From Bathymodiolus brooksi (Eukaryota; Mollusca; Bivalvia; Mytilida; Modiolidae), in assembly GCA_963680875.1 (NCBI GenBank), contig OY804585.1, forward strand, positions 49,089,085-49,153,084: a stretch of 64,000 nucleotides of DNA, given 5' to 3'. Every line of letters begins with the position of its first letter. Within the stretch, counting starts at the first letter, position 1. This document shows positions 10,409-21,000 of this stretch, one piece after another. The translations under genes were made by a program, and so were the position numbers. The notes beneath the pieces were generated by a model. That model was not told the origin of the DNA. It saw only the letters and a list, made by a program, of their open reading frames with translations, and did no database searches.

Positions 10409-10740
10409 TCACGTGCATTGCTTGACCACTTCAATACATACATACATATATAAATAAAACTGTAGTCGTATCAAAATCTTTTACCTATTAAACATGTCCA
10501 AGAGAAAGCCAAACTGGACCGATTGAGAGATGATGATACTAATGGAGGAATACGAGAAAAGAAAGGACGTTTTAAGAGCAAAATTTTCGTCAACAATTAT
10601 ATTTCTTTAAAATTTAGGTACATGTATGTTTAACAGGGACACAATCATAATGTTCCTCAACTTCCCACTTTTGAGTTTGGATGCACCTCCCTCATCTATT
10701 TGGAGGATTTTACGTTTAACAGTTATATACGAAACTAATT

Positions 10741-10995
10741 TTAATGACTGTATGGAAATATCATGTAAATAAAACATAAAAAAAAATAGGCTCGATTCCT
10801 AAATGTACTGCTTTCTAAGTCATCCTGTAACATATCACATATCATCATAATAGACTGTCGGTCAAATCTGTATTTGTCTATTAACTCGAAGTCATCGTAG
10901 ATATCAAGAGGTTTTGTACGATCTCTGAATACTCGCTCTCTACGTAAAGCTCTTCTCCCAGCATGAAACAACCGAAACCGTCCGACATGGAACAT
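10741..10995 (-). pseudogene. HARBI1-like transposase N-terminal fragment
   Basis: The fragment reads RRERVFRDRTKPLDIYDD, then LIDKYRFDRQSIMMICDML and DDLESSTFRNRA, matching the region before the DDE nuclease domain in HARBI1/PIF transposases (R.FRDR.NPLD.YDD.E...+(F/Y)RF). After about 60 residues similarity stops in T-rich sequence, and no DDE domain is found. Length is 84 codons against about 350 in the family, so this is a truncated remnant. Confidence 0.75.
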
Positions 10996-11330
10996 GTTTG
11001 TATTGGTAATAATGCAATACTAATATGCTTTAATTATACCTATTTCATATACCCGCAAAGCACGTGCCATCAAATGGTACAGTTGTAAAAATATTTACTC
11101 ATCCGGAAAATGACCTTGACGGTGAATTTTATGTACATGTAAGATATGATATGGATTTGATGATAAACTCGAATGCCTATGAAATATTGCTAATATGGTT
11201 TGTTGTTATCTTTTTATTCATACAATATCACTTTCATAACTCACAATCAATATAAAATAGCAATTCAAGAGACCCATCTACCTTAAAGTTAAGGGAAATC
11301 TTAAGTGTTTTCTTAGTTTAAGGACGTTGA

Positions 11331-11500
11331 TGAATACCACTTAAGTATGATGGGCGGAGTTTCCTTAACTTAAGGTTATTCTTAGGAAATACTTAAAATA
11401 AGAAGTTTTATGAATACCACTCAAGTAAAATGGGCGGAGTTTCCTGAACTTAAGTGTTTCCTTAGGAAAATCTTAACTTAAGTGGCTTTATGAATACGGG
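11331..11500. repeat. 80-bp tandem repeat, two full units
   Basis: Units start at 11331 and 11411 with tgaataccact(t/c)aagta and share tgggcggagtttcct and cttaag palindromes. A third partial start (tgaatacggg) is at 11491. The cttaag-rich ends with gaatacgggc resemble termini of Harbinger/ISL2EU-like MITEs, which is inference only. Confidence 0.65.
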
Positions 11501-11819
11501 CATTAAAAATGAAACGCATGTGCGCGAAGCCGAAGGAATTTTTAAAATTGAAGTGCCCGACAACGTAATTTTGGTATCAAATAATCATAAATCTCTAAAA
11601 ATCAATATAGAGAGAGAAATAGTAGATTTATGATTATTTGATACCAAAATTATGTTGAGAAGTGTATGGAAAAAAAATGAAAAAAAAGGGGGGGGGGGGT
11701 AATGTAGGTCATGACCCCATGTACCTGTGCTTTTACGATCACAATTTTCCTTACGTTGTCAGGCACTTCAAATAAAAAAAATTCTTCGGCTTCGCGCACA
11801 CGCGTTTCATTTTTAATGC
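11500..11819. repeat. Nested foldback, hairpin within a hairpin
   Basis: The outer arms are 11500-11571 and 11749-11819 (gcattaaaaatgaaacgc.. against ..gcgtttcatttttaatgc, with gcgcgaagccgaag inside). Within them, arms 11562-11594 and 11624-11656 form a second hairpin. A ten-base G run sits at 11689-11698. There is no coding capacity. Confidence 0.75.
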
Positions 11820-11886
11820 AGCTGTTGCAGCTCGCTCCGCCCCTTCTTAACCATTAAAATTTCACTTAATATACTCTAACTATAAC

Positions 11887-12867
11887 TTGGCCTTGAGGGA
11901 TACACGAAATCATAAAATTGTATTACTTTGGTATAAATTCATTACTTACAGCTCACTCCAATACAATATACACTTTAGCAGTAAACACAACAGGTGGTAC
12001 ACCTGAGGAAAAGGCCTCTAGGCATGTAACTCTTGTGGGGACAACAAATGTGTTCTCTCTCTGAATTATAGAAAATTCAATTGTTTTACACTATTTCAAC
12101 ACATATTTTAATACAAGGCCTATAAAACAGATGTTTACAGAAGTGAATTTAATTTTTTAAACGTTAAACTTAACGTAAAATATTCATATGAATAATTTCT
12201 TAGCTCCGAGCTTTGCTTTCAGATGCATACAAATCTATGTTTAACACTGTATTAGCGATTATTTAAAAAAAATATCCATATACATATTTTTTTTTATCGA
12301 AAACAAGTCCGTAATAAATTATAGAGTTATCGAAGCGAATCATGATTAAGTTGGATATAATGTCGCACAATAGACTACCCGATTTGTAAGGCTTGAAGTA
12401 ATTTACCATATAACAATATGTTCGTAATGATGAACGGTAAGGCCACTAAAATGCATCAATCGCCTGTAAAATAAATAAACATAAATTATAATATCGAATC
12501 TCCGTGAAAATATTAAACGTTTACATTTAAATCAACATCAAATTGAAATAAATATGAGTGCATAGTTCTAGATCCTGAAAAACAAAATCAAGAAATAAAA
12601 TATACATAACTACTGTAAAATACACAACGATTGATGGATTATTGTGTATTGAATAGCTAAAGTTATTATCATCCAGAATGGTACAAATAAATAAATAATA
12701 ATATAATACTATTATAGATTGTTCTTATATTTATCAGGGAATTATATAAACATTTGAAGAAAAAAAAATCCTGTATTTATTGTTCAATCTAATTAACTGA
12801 CAAAATAGTGTTTACATGTAAATTGCATATTTCTGTTGGATCGGACAAGGGCGCGTACGTTATGTAA
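11887..12867. other. No gene seen
   Basis: AT-rich sequence without a supported exon. A 30-base piece at 12627-12656 (gattgatggattattgtgta..) resembles 13262-13291 inside the neighbouring array element, suggesting an older relative of that element. Confidence 0.35.
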
Positions 12868-13970
12868 ACGGCGTTTACATAGGGTTATGATTATTTGTTT
12901 TATATCATAAACAAAAATATTTATTGTTCATTAAGGTGCCTCATTACAATAATCAGAACTTTTAAAGCACAATAACTTTGACGCTGTACATACACAATTC
13001 TGTGCTATAAAACAAGACATAAATAGCTTAATAGAGACCGATAGTTTAATATATACTTAATTCATTTTTTAGTAAATAGTCTCAGCATAGGTATTACAAG
13101 GTTAATGTATTTCTCGCATGATAAACAAGTAATAGTGAAGTGACAACAGTATACGTATTCTGTACGTGTATCACACTTTGCTAATATTTTAATACATTTA
13201 AAGTCACATTTCTTAATAAACATCGCATTAAGTTAAAATACGACATGAAAATCAAATACCAACAATTGATGGATTATTGTGTATTGAATACACTAAATTT
13301 ATTAAGGGCCAGACTAGTATGACATAAATAATAATAATAAATAAATAAATAAATAAATACGTATAGATAGATACACGATAATAACAGTATTACGTAATCT
13401 CTACTCAGCGGGTGATTTAGATGACCGTGCGATTTAACTGGTAAAATGCAAATTTAAAAGGTAAAACGCTAAAATCCCACGATAATGCAAATTTAAAAGG
13501 AAAAACGCTAAAATCCCACGACAATGCAAATTTAAAAGGAAAAACGCTAAAATCCCACGACAATGCAAATTTAAAAGGAAAAACGCAAATATAAAAGGAA
13601 AAACGCTAAAATCCCACGACAATGCAAATTTAAAAGGAAAAACGCAAATATAAAAGGAAAAACGCTAAAATCCCACGACAATGCAAATTTAAAAGGAAAA
13701 ACGCTAAAATCCCACGACAATGCAAATTTAAAAGGAAAAACGCTAAAATCCCACGACAATGCAAATTTAAAAGGAAAAACGCAAATATAAAAGGAAAAAC
13801 GCTAAAATCCCACGACAATGCAAATTTAAAAGGTAAAACGCAAATATAACAAGACAATTCGCTAATTTAACTGGTAAACGCTAATATAACTGGTAATCTT
13901 TAATTATTTGCATTTTACCGGAAATATTTGCATTTTACCGGGGATATTTGCATTTTCTATTTCCTAGTGT
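12868..13970 (-). mobile_element. Array-bearing non-autonomous element, copy A
   Basis: This is the reverse complement of 48953-50102. The matching ends are acggcgtttacataggg at 12868 and cctagtgt at 13970. The part nearer 12868 is AT-rich unique sequence including a (taaa)n run; the part nearer 13970 is a tandem array. At the 12868 end 'tatgtaaac' and 'gtttacata' form a short hairpin. A terminal hairpin and a tandem core recall Helitron-like elements of bivalves, but the ends do not clearly show the Helitron 5'-TC/CTRR-3' pattern. No long open frame other than array-derived ones. Confidence 0.7.
13440..13855 (-). repeat. Two-module tandem array (19 + 20 bp)
   Basis: Two short words alternate: gctaaaatcccacgacaat (19 bp) and gcaaatttaaaaggaaaaac (20 bp), usually as a 39-bp unit. 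Sometimes the second word is doubled with a variant (gcaaatataaaaggaaaaac). Open frames over this region are shadows of the repeat. Confidence 0.9.
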
Positions 13971-14329
13971 GTCTGTCCTTCGATTTTCGGCTTCTTGTTG
14001 CCCATTTGATATCTTCAAAATTTTCGAATCCCCCCCCTTTTCTTACTTTAATATAAATACCAACCCTCATGTATAACCGGGAGAACAGAGTTATTGTAAA
14101 GAAAACTATATCTTGAACATTATAATATAAAAATATATTTTAATCTTCATGTGGATAATTTTAGTTCTACTAAAGAGAGCTGGTAGTATGGTAATGCCAT
14201 TGCAGTACATAATTTAGTGAAACAATAGTATACTTTGAACCAATATAACATTTTCAGACTATGTACATATGCTATATACATTGTATATATTACAAGGTAC
14301 AAACATATAGTCACTAAAACATATGCAAT

Positions 14330-14545
14330 CAGTTCCTATCACCACTAAAGTTGTGAGTTCGAATCCCGCTCATGGTGAGGTGTACTGGATGCAACATTAT
14401 GTGATAAAGTTTGTCAGTGATATGCCACAGGTCGGTGGTTGTCTCTAGGTACTCCAGTTTCCTCCACCAATAAAACTGACCGCCACGATATATTTGAAAT
14501 AGTGTTGAAAGTGGCGTGAAACACCATAACTCTAACCTTTACCCC
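14330..14545 (+). mobile_element. tRNA-derived SINE, main subfamily
   Basis: The head keeps a B-box-like ggttcgaatccc form (gagttcgaatcccgctcatg). The body follows (cattatgtgataaagtttgtc, cggtggttgtctctaggtactcc, tttcctccaccaataaaactgac), then the core complement (atatatttgaaatagtgttg, aaagtggcgtgaaacaccat). It ends in aactctaacc, a form close to the ccctaa-like tail of other copies. The first 40 bases of the tRNA-like head are lost. Confidence 0.8.
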
Positions 14546-14843
14546 CTTATTGTCACTAAGACTAGTATCAGTCTTAATTTACAACACATTTCCACTCATC
14601 AACTTTAGGAAAACAGATACCCTTTCCTTACTCCTCTCAATTTGTTTGGCTGATCATGCGAAATAGGAATTATGTACAAAGAAGACGCTTATATATATCA
14701 CGGTTGTCCTAGTATGAAGTGATTCGGGAACAATCCCGACTGCTTAGACGTCCATTATTTTTTGACAAGTTCAGAATTCATTCGTAATAACAATATCACA
14801 CATACCGATATTGTGTTGTGATAAACAATTATATTGATTGACT

Positions 14844-14900
14844 GATTGATGTTTAACGCCAACTTTAGCAGTATTTCATCTATATCGTGGCGTAACAGCT
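14844..14900 (-). mobile_element. SINE core fragment
   Basis: Only tgatgtttaacgccaacttt and tttcatctatatcgtggcg remain. It lies 44 bases downstream of the last decarboxylase exon found. Confidence 0.6.
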
Positions 14901-14943
14901 ATAATTTTGCAATGCTATATATATATATGTGTGTATAGCTCAC

Positions 14944-15011
14944 CACATGACAGATAGGTCAAAGTTGACGAGCATCCATTTGTGTGGATTTATACTGATT
15001 GTCTCTGCATA
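14944..15011 (-). CDS. Decarboxylase exon 8 with the PLP-binding lysine
   Basis: Residues 293-314 plus two bases. [18 protein letters not shown] places the Schiff-base lysine at 303. The acceptor is cttatttttag and the donor atg tg|gtgagc. Intron 7 (2.9 kb) holds a Mutator-like foldback, a 187-bp tandem duplication and two SINEs. No later exon (such as the Tyr332 loop) was recognised downstream. Confidence 0.85.
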
Positions 15012-18000
15012 CTAAAAATAAGAAAGTATAAACAAAAATTAATCTCACAAACTTACCGATTCAATAATTCGAAAGTAGAAAAACAAATCATGGTGTTTGT
15101 ACTTCTGTTCAACGTCAGCCCAAATTCAGTTAGATCATGTGGTGTTAGGAGAGGGTGTATCCAGTGCATAGGCTCGATAGGCTTAAGCCTAGGGCCTCAT
15201 AATTTAGGGGGCCTCCGGACAAGGTGTATAATATTTTTAACACTGTTATTGGACTTTCACACATATGCTGTTATAACGTACTGTACTTTCTAAACAACCC
15301 TTCAGTAATTTTCCTTACACAGTTGCACTCCATTTCAGAATATTGCAGAATTTTAAACACCCCTCATCATCTTTGCCTTTTAATTGAAATTGCCTAAACA
15401 CACTTCCACCTAGTCCGAGATTCCTCTGTCGTTTAACGGCATTTATAAAGTTGCTGTAGCCGTTCAACGTCAGAGGGTGATATATACGGAACACAGCGGA
15501 TTTGCCTCACCAGCTCTAGGATCGGCACATTTCCGCGTTTCGTGGCTATCAGAAACCCTTATATAAATCGCTTCACCAATCATTTTTCTATTCATTCAAA
15601 ACCATCTTGCCCTCAGAAAGTGGCGTTACACTCCATTACATCACGATTTTGCCTTAGATCCTATTATTCCGCCATTTGACTTCCATTTTCGAATCTACAA
15701 ACGTGATCTCGCGATACTAACTGAATGATAACAGTAACGCATTGCATGATGGGAGCTACTTAATTCAGCGCACCAAATTATTTGAGCATTATTTGCATAC
15801 GTAAACAACATTCAAATCACATGGAAGACCATACATTTAAGCGTATTCTACAGGACAAACAGTCCATCTATAGATCAAAGCAGAGCAGAAGGAAATAATA
15901 CAGAATGTGTTGGAAAGAAAAGATTCAATGGCAGAGTGTTGCCAATGGGCTTCGGAAAGAGCATGTGTTACGTCCCCCTTTTTTGGATAAGGTACTACAT
16001 CATTTTTTTTTCTTATGGTTATCTGTAATTCACTATTGCTGTTAAAATCATTACCAATCAATATAATCAACTGTATTAAATTTTATGTTAATTGTTCTGC
16101 CTTAACAGGCGTGTATGATTGGCAATACAAATATTTGTTTGTTTGTTTATATGCAAATCATCTCCCATGATACATTGCGGTAATCGTGGTTTTCTCGTAG
16201 TCACGTGACAAATGTTTGAAAAATGGAAGACAAATGGCGGAATCATAGGATCTAAGGCAAAATCGTGCTGTAATGGAGTGTAGCACCACTTTCTGAGGGT
16301 AAGATGGTTATGAATGAATAGAAAAATGATAGGTGAAGCGATTTATATAAGGGTTTCTGATAGAAAATAAAATCCGATAGCCACGAAACGCGGAAATGTG
16401 CCGATCCTAGAGCTGGTGAGGCAAATCCGCTGTGTTCCGTATATATCACCCTCTGACGTTGAACGGCTACAGCAACTTTATAAATGCCGTTAAACGACAG
16501 AGGAATCTCGGACTAACTTCCACCTTCCTCCAGTCGTGAAGGTGGGGAATTGGGAGGGGCCTCACAAGTTGCATAGTCTAGGATCTCTCTTTATCTAAAT
16601 CCAGCACTGGATGTATCTTGCTTCATTAGTTACACTCGATTATTGTCTGCTATGCCTATTCGTAATCAACGATTTCCTCTATTAATGAGTAATGGAATCA
16701 TTGCTGGTCTCTTTCATATTAGAAGGAGTTTTTGAATGCCATAAATTTTAAAAAGTAGATTTGTATAGTTCTTTAGGAATAGTCCGAAAAGGGGACGTCG
16801 TTGTCGTGATCGGATGGTAGTTGGATTTACAACTATTTATGCCTATTCGTAATCAACGATTTCCTCTATTAATGAGTAATGGAATCATTGCTGGTCTCTT
16901 TCATATTAGAAGGAGTTTTTGAATGCCATAAATTTTAAAAAGTAGATTTGTATAGTTCTTTAGGTATAGTCCGAAAAGGGGACGTCGTGTCGTAATCGGA
17001 TGGTAGTTGGATTTACAACTATTTATGCAACCAGTGCCTATAGCCACTAACGTTATGCACTCGATTCCTGCACAGGAAAGGTGTACTTGATACAACTTTA
17101 TGTGATAATGTTTGTCAGTGACTTGAGACATGTCGATGGTTTTCTCAGGGCACTACGTTTCCTCCACCAATAAAACTGACCGCCACCATATAACTGAAAT
17201 ATTGCTGAAAGTGGCGTTAAGCACTATTACACTAACAATAATCCAAGTCCGAAGATATTTTGAGGAGAGAGACGATCATTATATTAAATCAGTAGTAGTA
17301 CAAACACAAATACAAGACAAAATAAGGGAAGTCAGTGTATTTGTATTGTAGCAGAAACCAGACGGAAATCCCGTCTTAGTAAATATTTGTTTTTATTTCG
17401 TCGATAATTGAAGTAATGTGTAAAGAAAGCAACGTTGTCATGCTCAGCGATTCTTCTATAATATTTAATGAGTAATGATCAAATATAAACTTACTTGTTA
17501 GAGAAGGATGATAAATTAGAAATTACAGCTCAATACGTTTGTTTACCTTACAATCAAATATAGAATATATTACATTCTTATAGGGTTAGGGTTATGGTGA
17601 TTAACGCCAATTTCAACAATATTTCAGTTTTATGGGGGCTGTCCGGTTTATTGGTAGAGGAAACCGAGTACACGGGGAAAACTATCGAGCAGTCGCAAGT
17701 CACTGACAAACTTTATCTTATAATGTTGTATCGAGTACACCTGGACATGAGCGGGATTCGCACTAACAACTTTAGTGGTGATATGTACTCATTGCACAGG
17801 TAGTTGTAAATCCAACTACCATACGATCATGACCACGACGACACCATTACATTCTTATGTAGTACACTTTACCTCTATGCCTTTCATAAAGTGTCTAAAC
17901 TCTGGACACACAAAAGCGCTTCCAGCATAAGCTGCATCTATATGTAGCCATATTCCCTCCTCCTTGCCTGTAATAGGAATAAGGATCAATGTATGTCATC

Positions 18001-21000
18001 AAGGTATTAAAAGAAAGTTTCAATTTAGTGACACGCTTTAAATAAAGTTCCGCATAACTCGTCAATTTGGCTAGCGGATCTCATTCAAAAGGATCATGGT
18101 AGTCAGCCGTAAATATATGTATGTTTTGGTAGTACATATACCGATGTTGATTTAAGCTCATAGCTAGGTCAAAAAGATAAGAGCAAATTTGTATACTTAC
18201 AAATCGGTCCAATTTCTTCAAGGTTGTCAAAGGAACACGTACCGGTTGTACCCAAAGATGCACACATCTAAAACATATTTATTCAACTTAAACACAAACA
18301 CTATCTACCGAACATGCGTAGAAATGTGTATTAATTCATGTTGATATGACAATGTTCTAATTTGATTTATAGTGTTTAACGCCACTTTCAACAATATATC
18401 AGTTATATCGTGGCAGTCAATTTTATTGGCGGAGGAAACCGGAGTATCCGCAAAAAACACCGAACTGTCGCAAGTCACTGACAAACTTGATCACATAATG
18501 TTGATTTATCTCAAATATCAACCTTTATAATACACTAATAATTGATGTAAAGCACGACATTATACTGTATAGTATTGTATATAAAGCATGGAACTTCAAA
18601 GAATATTGCTGTGATAAATATTGTTCACCATCATAAAATTTAATGTAAGAAAAGTTGTGAATAATTTGAAAAGAGGTTTAATTTATAACTGTTTTATATG
18701 ATGATTCAATAATCAAATATCCGATTAGTCATATCATAACGCACTCACAAAAAATGGAATTCGTCCCCTTTCTTTATCTCGTTTGATGGCCTGTCTCAAA
18801 GTTTCACCTCGTAAACTGTGTTTATCATCCAGGTCCAGCTTGACCATCTGTACAGCACCAAGTAAGCTAGACCTTTCAACTGATGAATTAGCCTACACGT
18901 AATATAATTTTGAAATTTATTAATATGCTCTAAAATCTTATTTTTATTTACAATTAGGGGTTAGGGTTAGAGTTATGGTGTTTAACGCCACTTTCAACAC
19001 TATTTCAGCTATATCGTTATTTACAGATTTTAGGTGTGTTACATTTATTATATATTCAGCTGCCATATTCTTACTTGTGCAATGACTTTGTTCTCTCTCT
19101 GTATAAATTTGTATTCGTTTATATGTCCAATTAAATTTCACACTAGCCCAGGGTACTAGTGGGGATAAATTAGAAAACAAATATACACATTATATAATAA
19201 TCATTTTATTACAACATTGCATATATGAGATACTGTAACCTTCGCATTGGGGATTGATTCATTGATATCTGGGGTCCGTTGTTGAACATGTGATTAAACT
19301 AATCATATGATTAGCCATAATTACATAATTAATTCCTAATCTCATACTTAGCTAATGCAATGATTACATTTTGTTGCTAAACTCTTTTTTAATCAATGTA
19401 TTAACTAATCATATTTAATCATTGAATTAGCTAATTATGTGATTAGGAATGAATCATGTAATTAGGGCTAATCATATGATTAGCTTAATTACAAGTTCAA
19501 TAACGGACCCTTGGTGTTTAACGCCACATTCAGCAATATTTCAGCTATATCATGGCGACCAGTTTTAATGGTGGAAGAAGCCGAAGTACCCGGAGAGAAC
19601 CACCGACCATGGGCAAGCAACTAGTAAACTCTATTACTTGCGGCTGCGAGTCGAGTGCACCCTTTTCTTGTAATTTACAAAGCCAGGCGCGAACCCACGC
19701 CGTATTGGTGATAGGCTTGTATGAGTTGTTAGTTAATCCAACTACCTAACTCATTGAGCCACCCGGGCCCTTTAACTTTCCGGAGAACCTCCGTTTGTAG
19801 TGGGGTTAGTGTTGCTCGATCTTTACATTTCTGTGTACATATTGTTTTGTAGATCATTGTTTGTCCTGTTGTGTTTATTTCTTTCTTACTGCATTGTCTG
19901 TCCTTCTCCGACGATTTGTGACTGCTGATTATCCATTTAGTATCTTCAATTTTGTCTTGCTATGCAATTTGATAGAAATGTTGTGGTATAGTTAGAAAAA
20001 AAGGTATTCCCCAGTGTGGTCTTGGCTGATACAATACATATAACATGCAAATACAGAATTATCAAACACATGTTTAATTCAGCTGGAGAGGGATATCAGT
20101 CAATATTTTTTAAAAATTTAAAAATAAAAAAGATATCTAGTGTATTGCGCACGACGCGTTTCTGGAATAACCTTCAACAGGTACATTCAATGTCAGCAGA
20201 GTGAAAAGTCAAATAATTAAAAAAAGTGTTGGACTGTCAAATGTGGTAGCAAACATAATTGTCTAAGGTCACCTAAGGTCACCTAAGGTCACATATGCCT
20301 GAGAGAGGAGATCTTTAGCTTTAATAACAATTTAATAAAAACAGAAATATAAAATCTAGTGCGCACGACGCATTTATGGAATAACTTTCATCAGGTACGC
20401 TCAAAATCGAAAGATTGGAAAGCCAAATAATGTTTTTGGGTGCATTAAAACCAAGAAACCCATTATATAAAGAGTCTTAGTTCAGTTTATGCTATGTTAT
20501 GCAATGAGTTTCAATGGAATTGTACATTTTTAGTTTTGATTCATAATTTGCAATTGGATCCCCAATATTGTACATTATCCATCCATATATCTAGCCCGTT
20601 TGTATTTGCGATTTTGGCAGTAATCTGGTATCTAAAATATTAAAACAAAAGTTCCTTGAAAAAGATAGCGCCCATACCTGTGTTGAACAGTAGCCAACCA
20701 GTTTAGAAATGATCTCAACTTCGTTCATTTCGGGATTTTCCTTCTTGTACTTTGTGATAGTTCGAGTTCTGGCCGCCAACAGACAAAGTAAAACTGTCTC
20801 ACTGGCAGTTGACTGAATAAAAAAAAGTGTTAATGTTACAATTTTATTTTGCATAAAAGTAGTATCATCAAATCACTGTTTTAACTTATCACGTGACCCA
20901 TTTAGCTGGTGATATTTTGGGTTTCCTTTTTCCTTACCTTTAAAGATATAAATAGTAAAAGAAAACAGTATCATTATTTCATACAATCTATTCACTATTG

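Larger units (their letters stand above)
10298..11886. mobile_element. PIF/Harbinger-like element remnant with long terminal inverted repeats
   Basis: The ends are inverted repeats of about 50 bases: gttatagttagagtatatta.. at 10298 and its complement ending at 11886, both continuing through 'ggttaagaagg' into a GGCGGAGCGAGC motif. A third inverted copy of this terminus lies at 10364-10408. Inside are a HARBI1-type coding fragment, an 80-bp tandem repeat and a nested foldback. The flanking tata on each side is palindromic, so the target duplication cannot be settled. This is a non-functional composite. Confidence 0.6.

Noticed and set aside
13440..13855. CRISPR-like array of short repeats
   Set aside because: The words between repeats are themselves repeats, not unique spacers; the context is eukaryotic; the inverted copy at 49030-49492 shows it is part of a mobile element.
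13434..13857. Open frames with repeated FFLLNLHCRGILA
   Set aside because: They are translations of the 39-bp tandem unit and exist in several overlapping versions.
14330..14400. tRNA gene (B-box ggttcgaatccc)
   Set aside because: No cloverleaf can be drawn; the sequence continues into the shared SINE body and core.
15837..16070. 77-codon minus-strand frame inside the foldback
   Set aside because: It covers the loop of the Mutator-like element without transposase motifs or homology.
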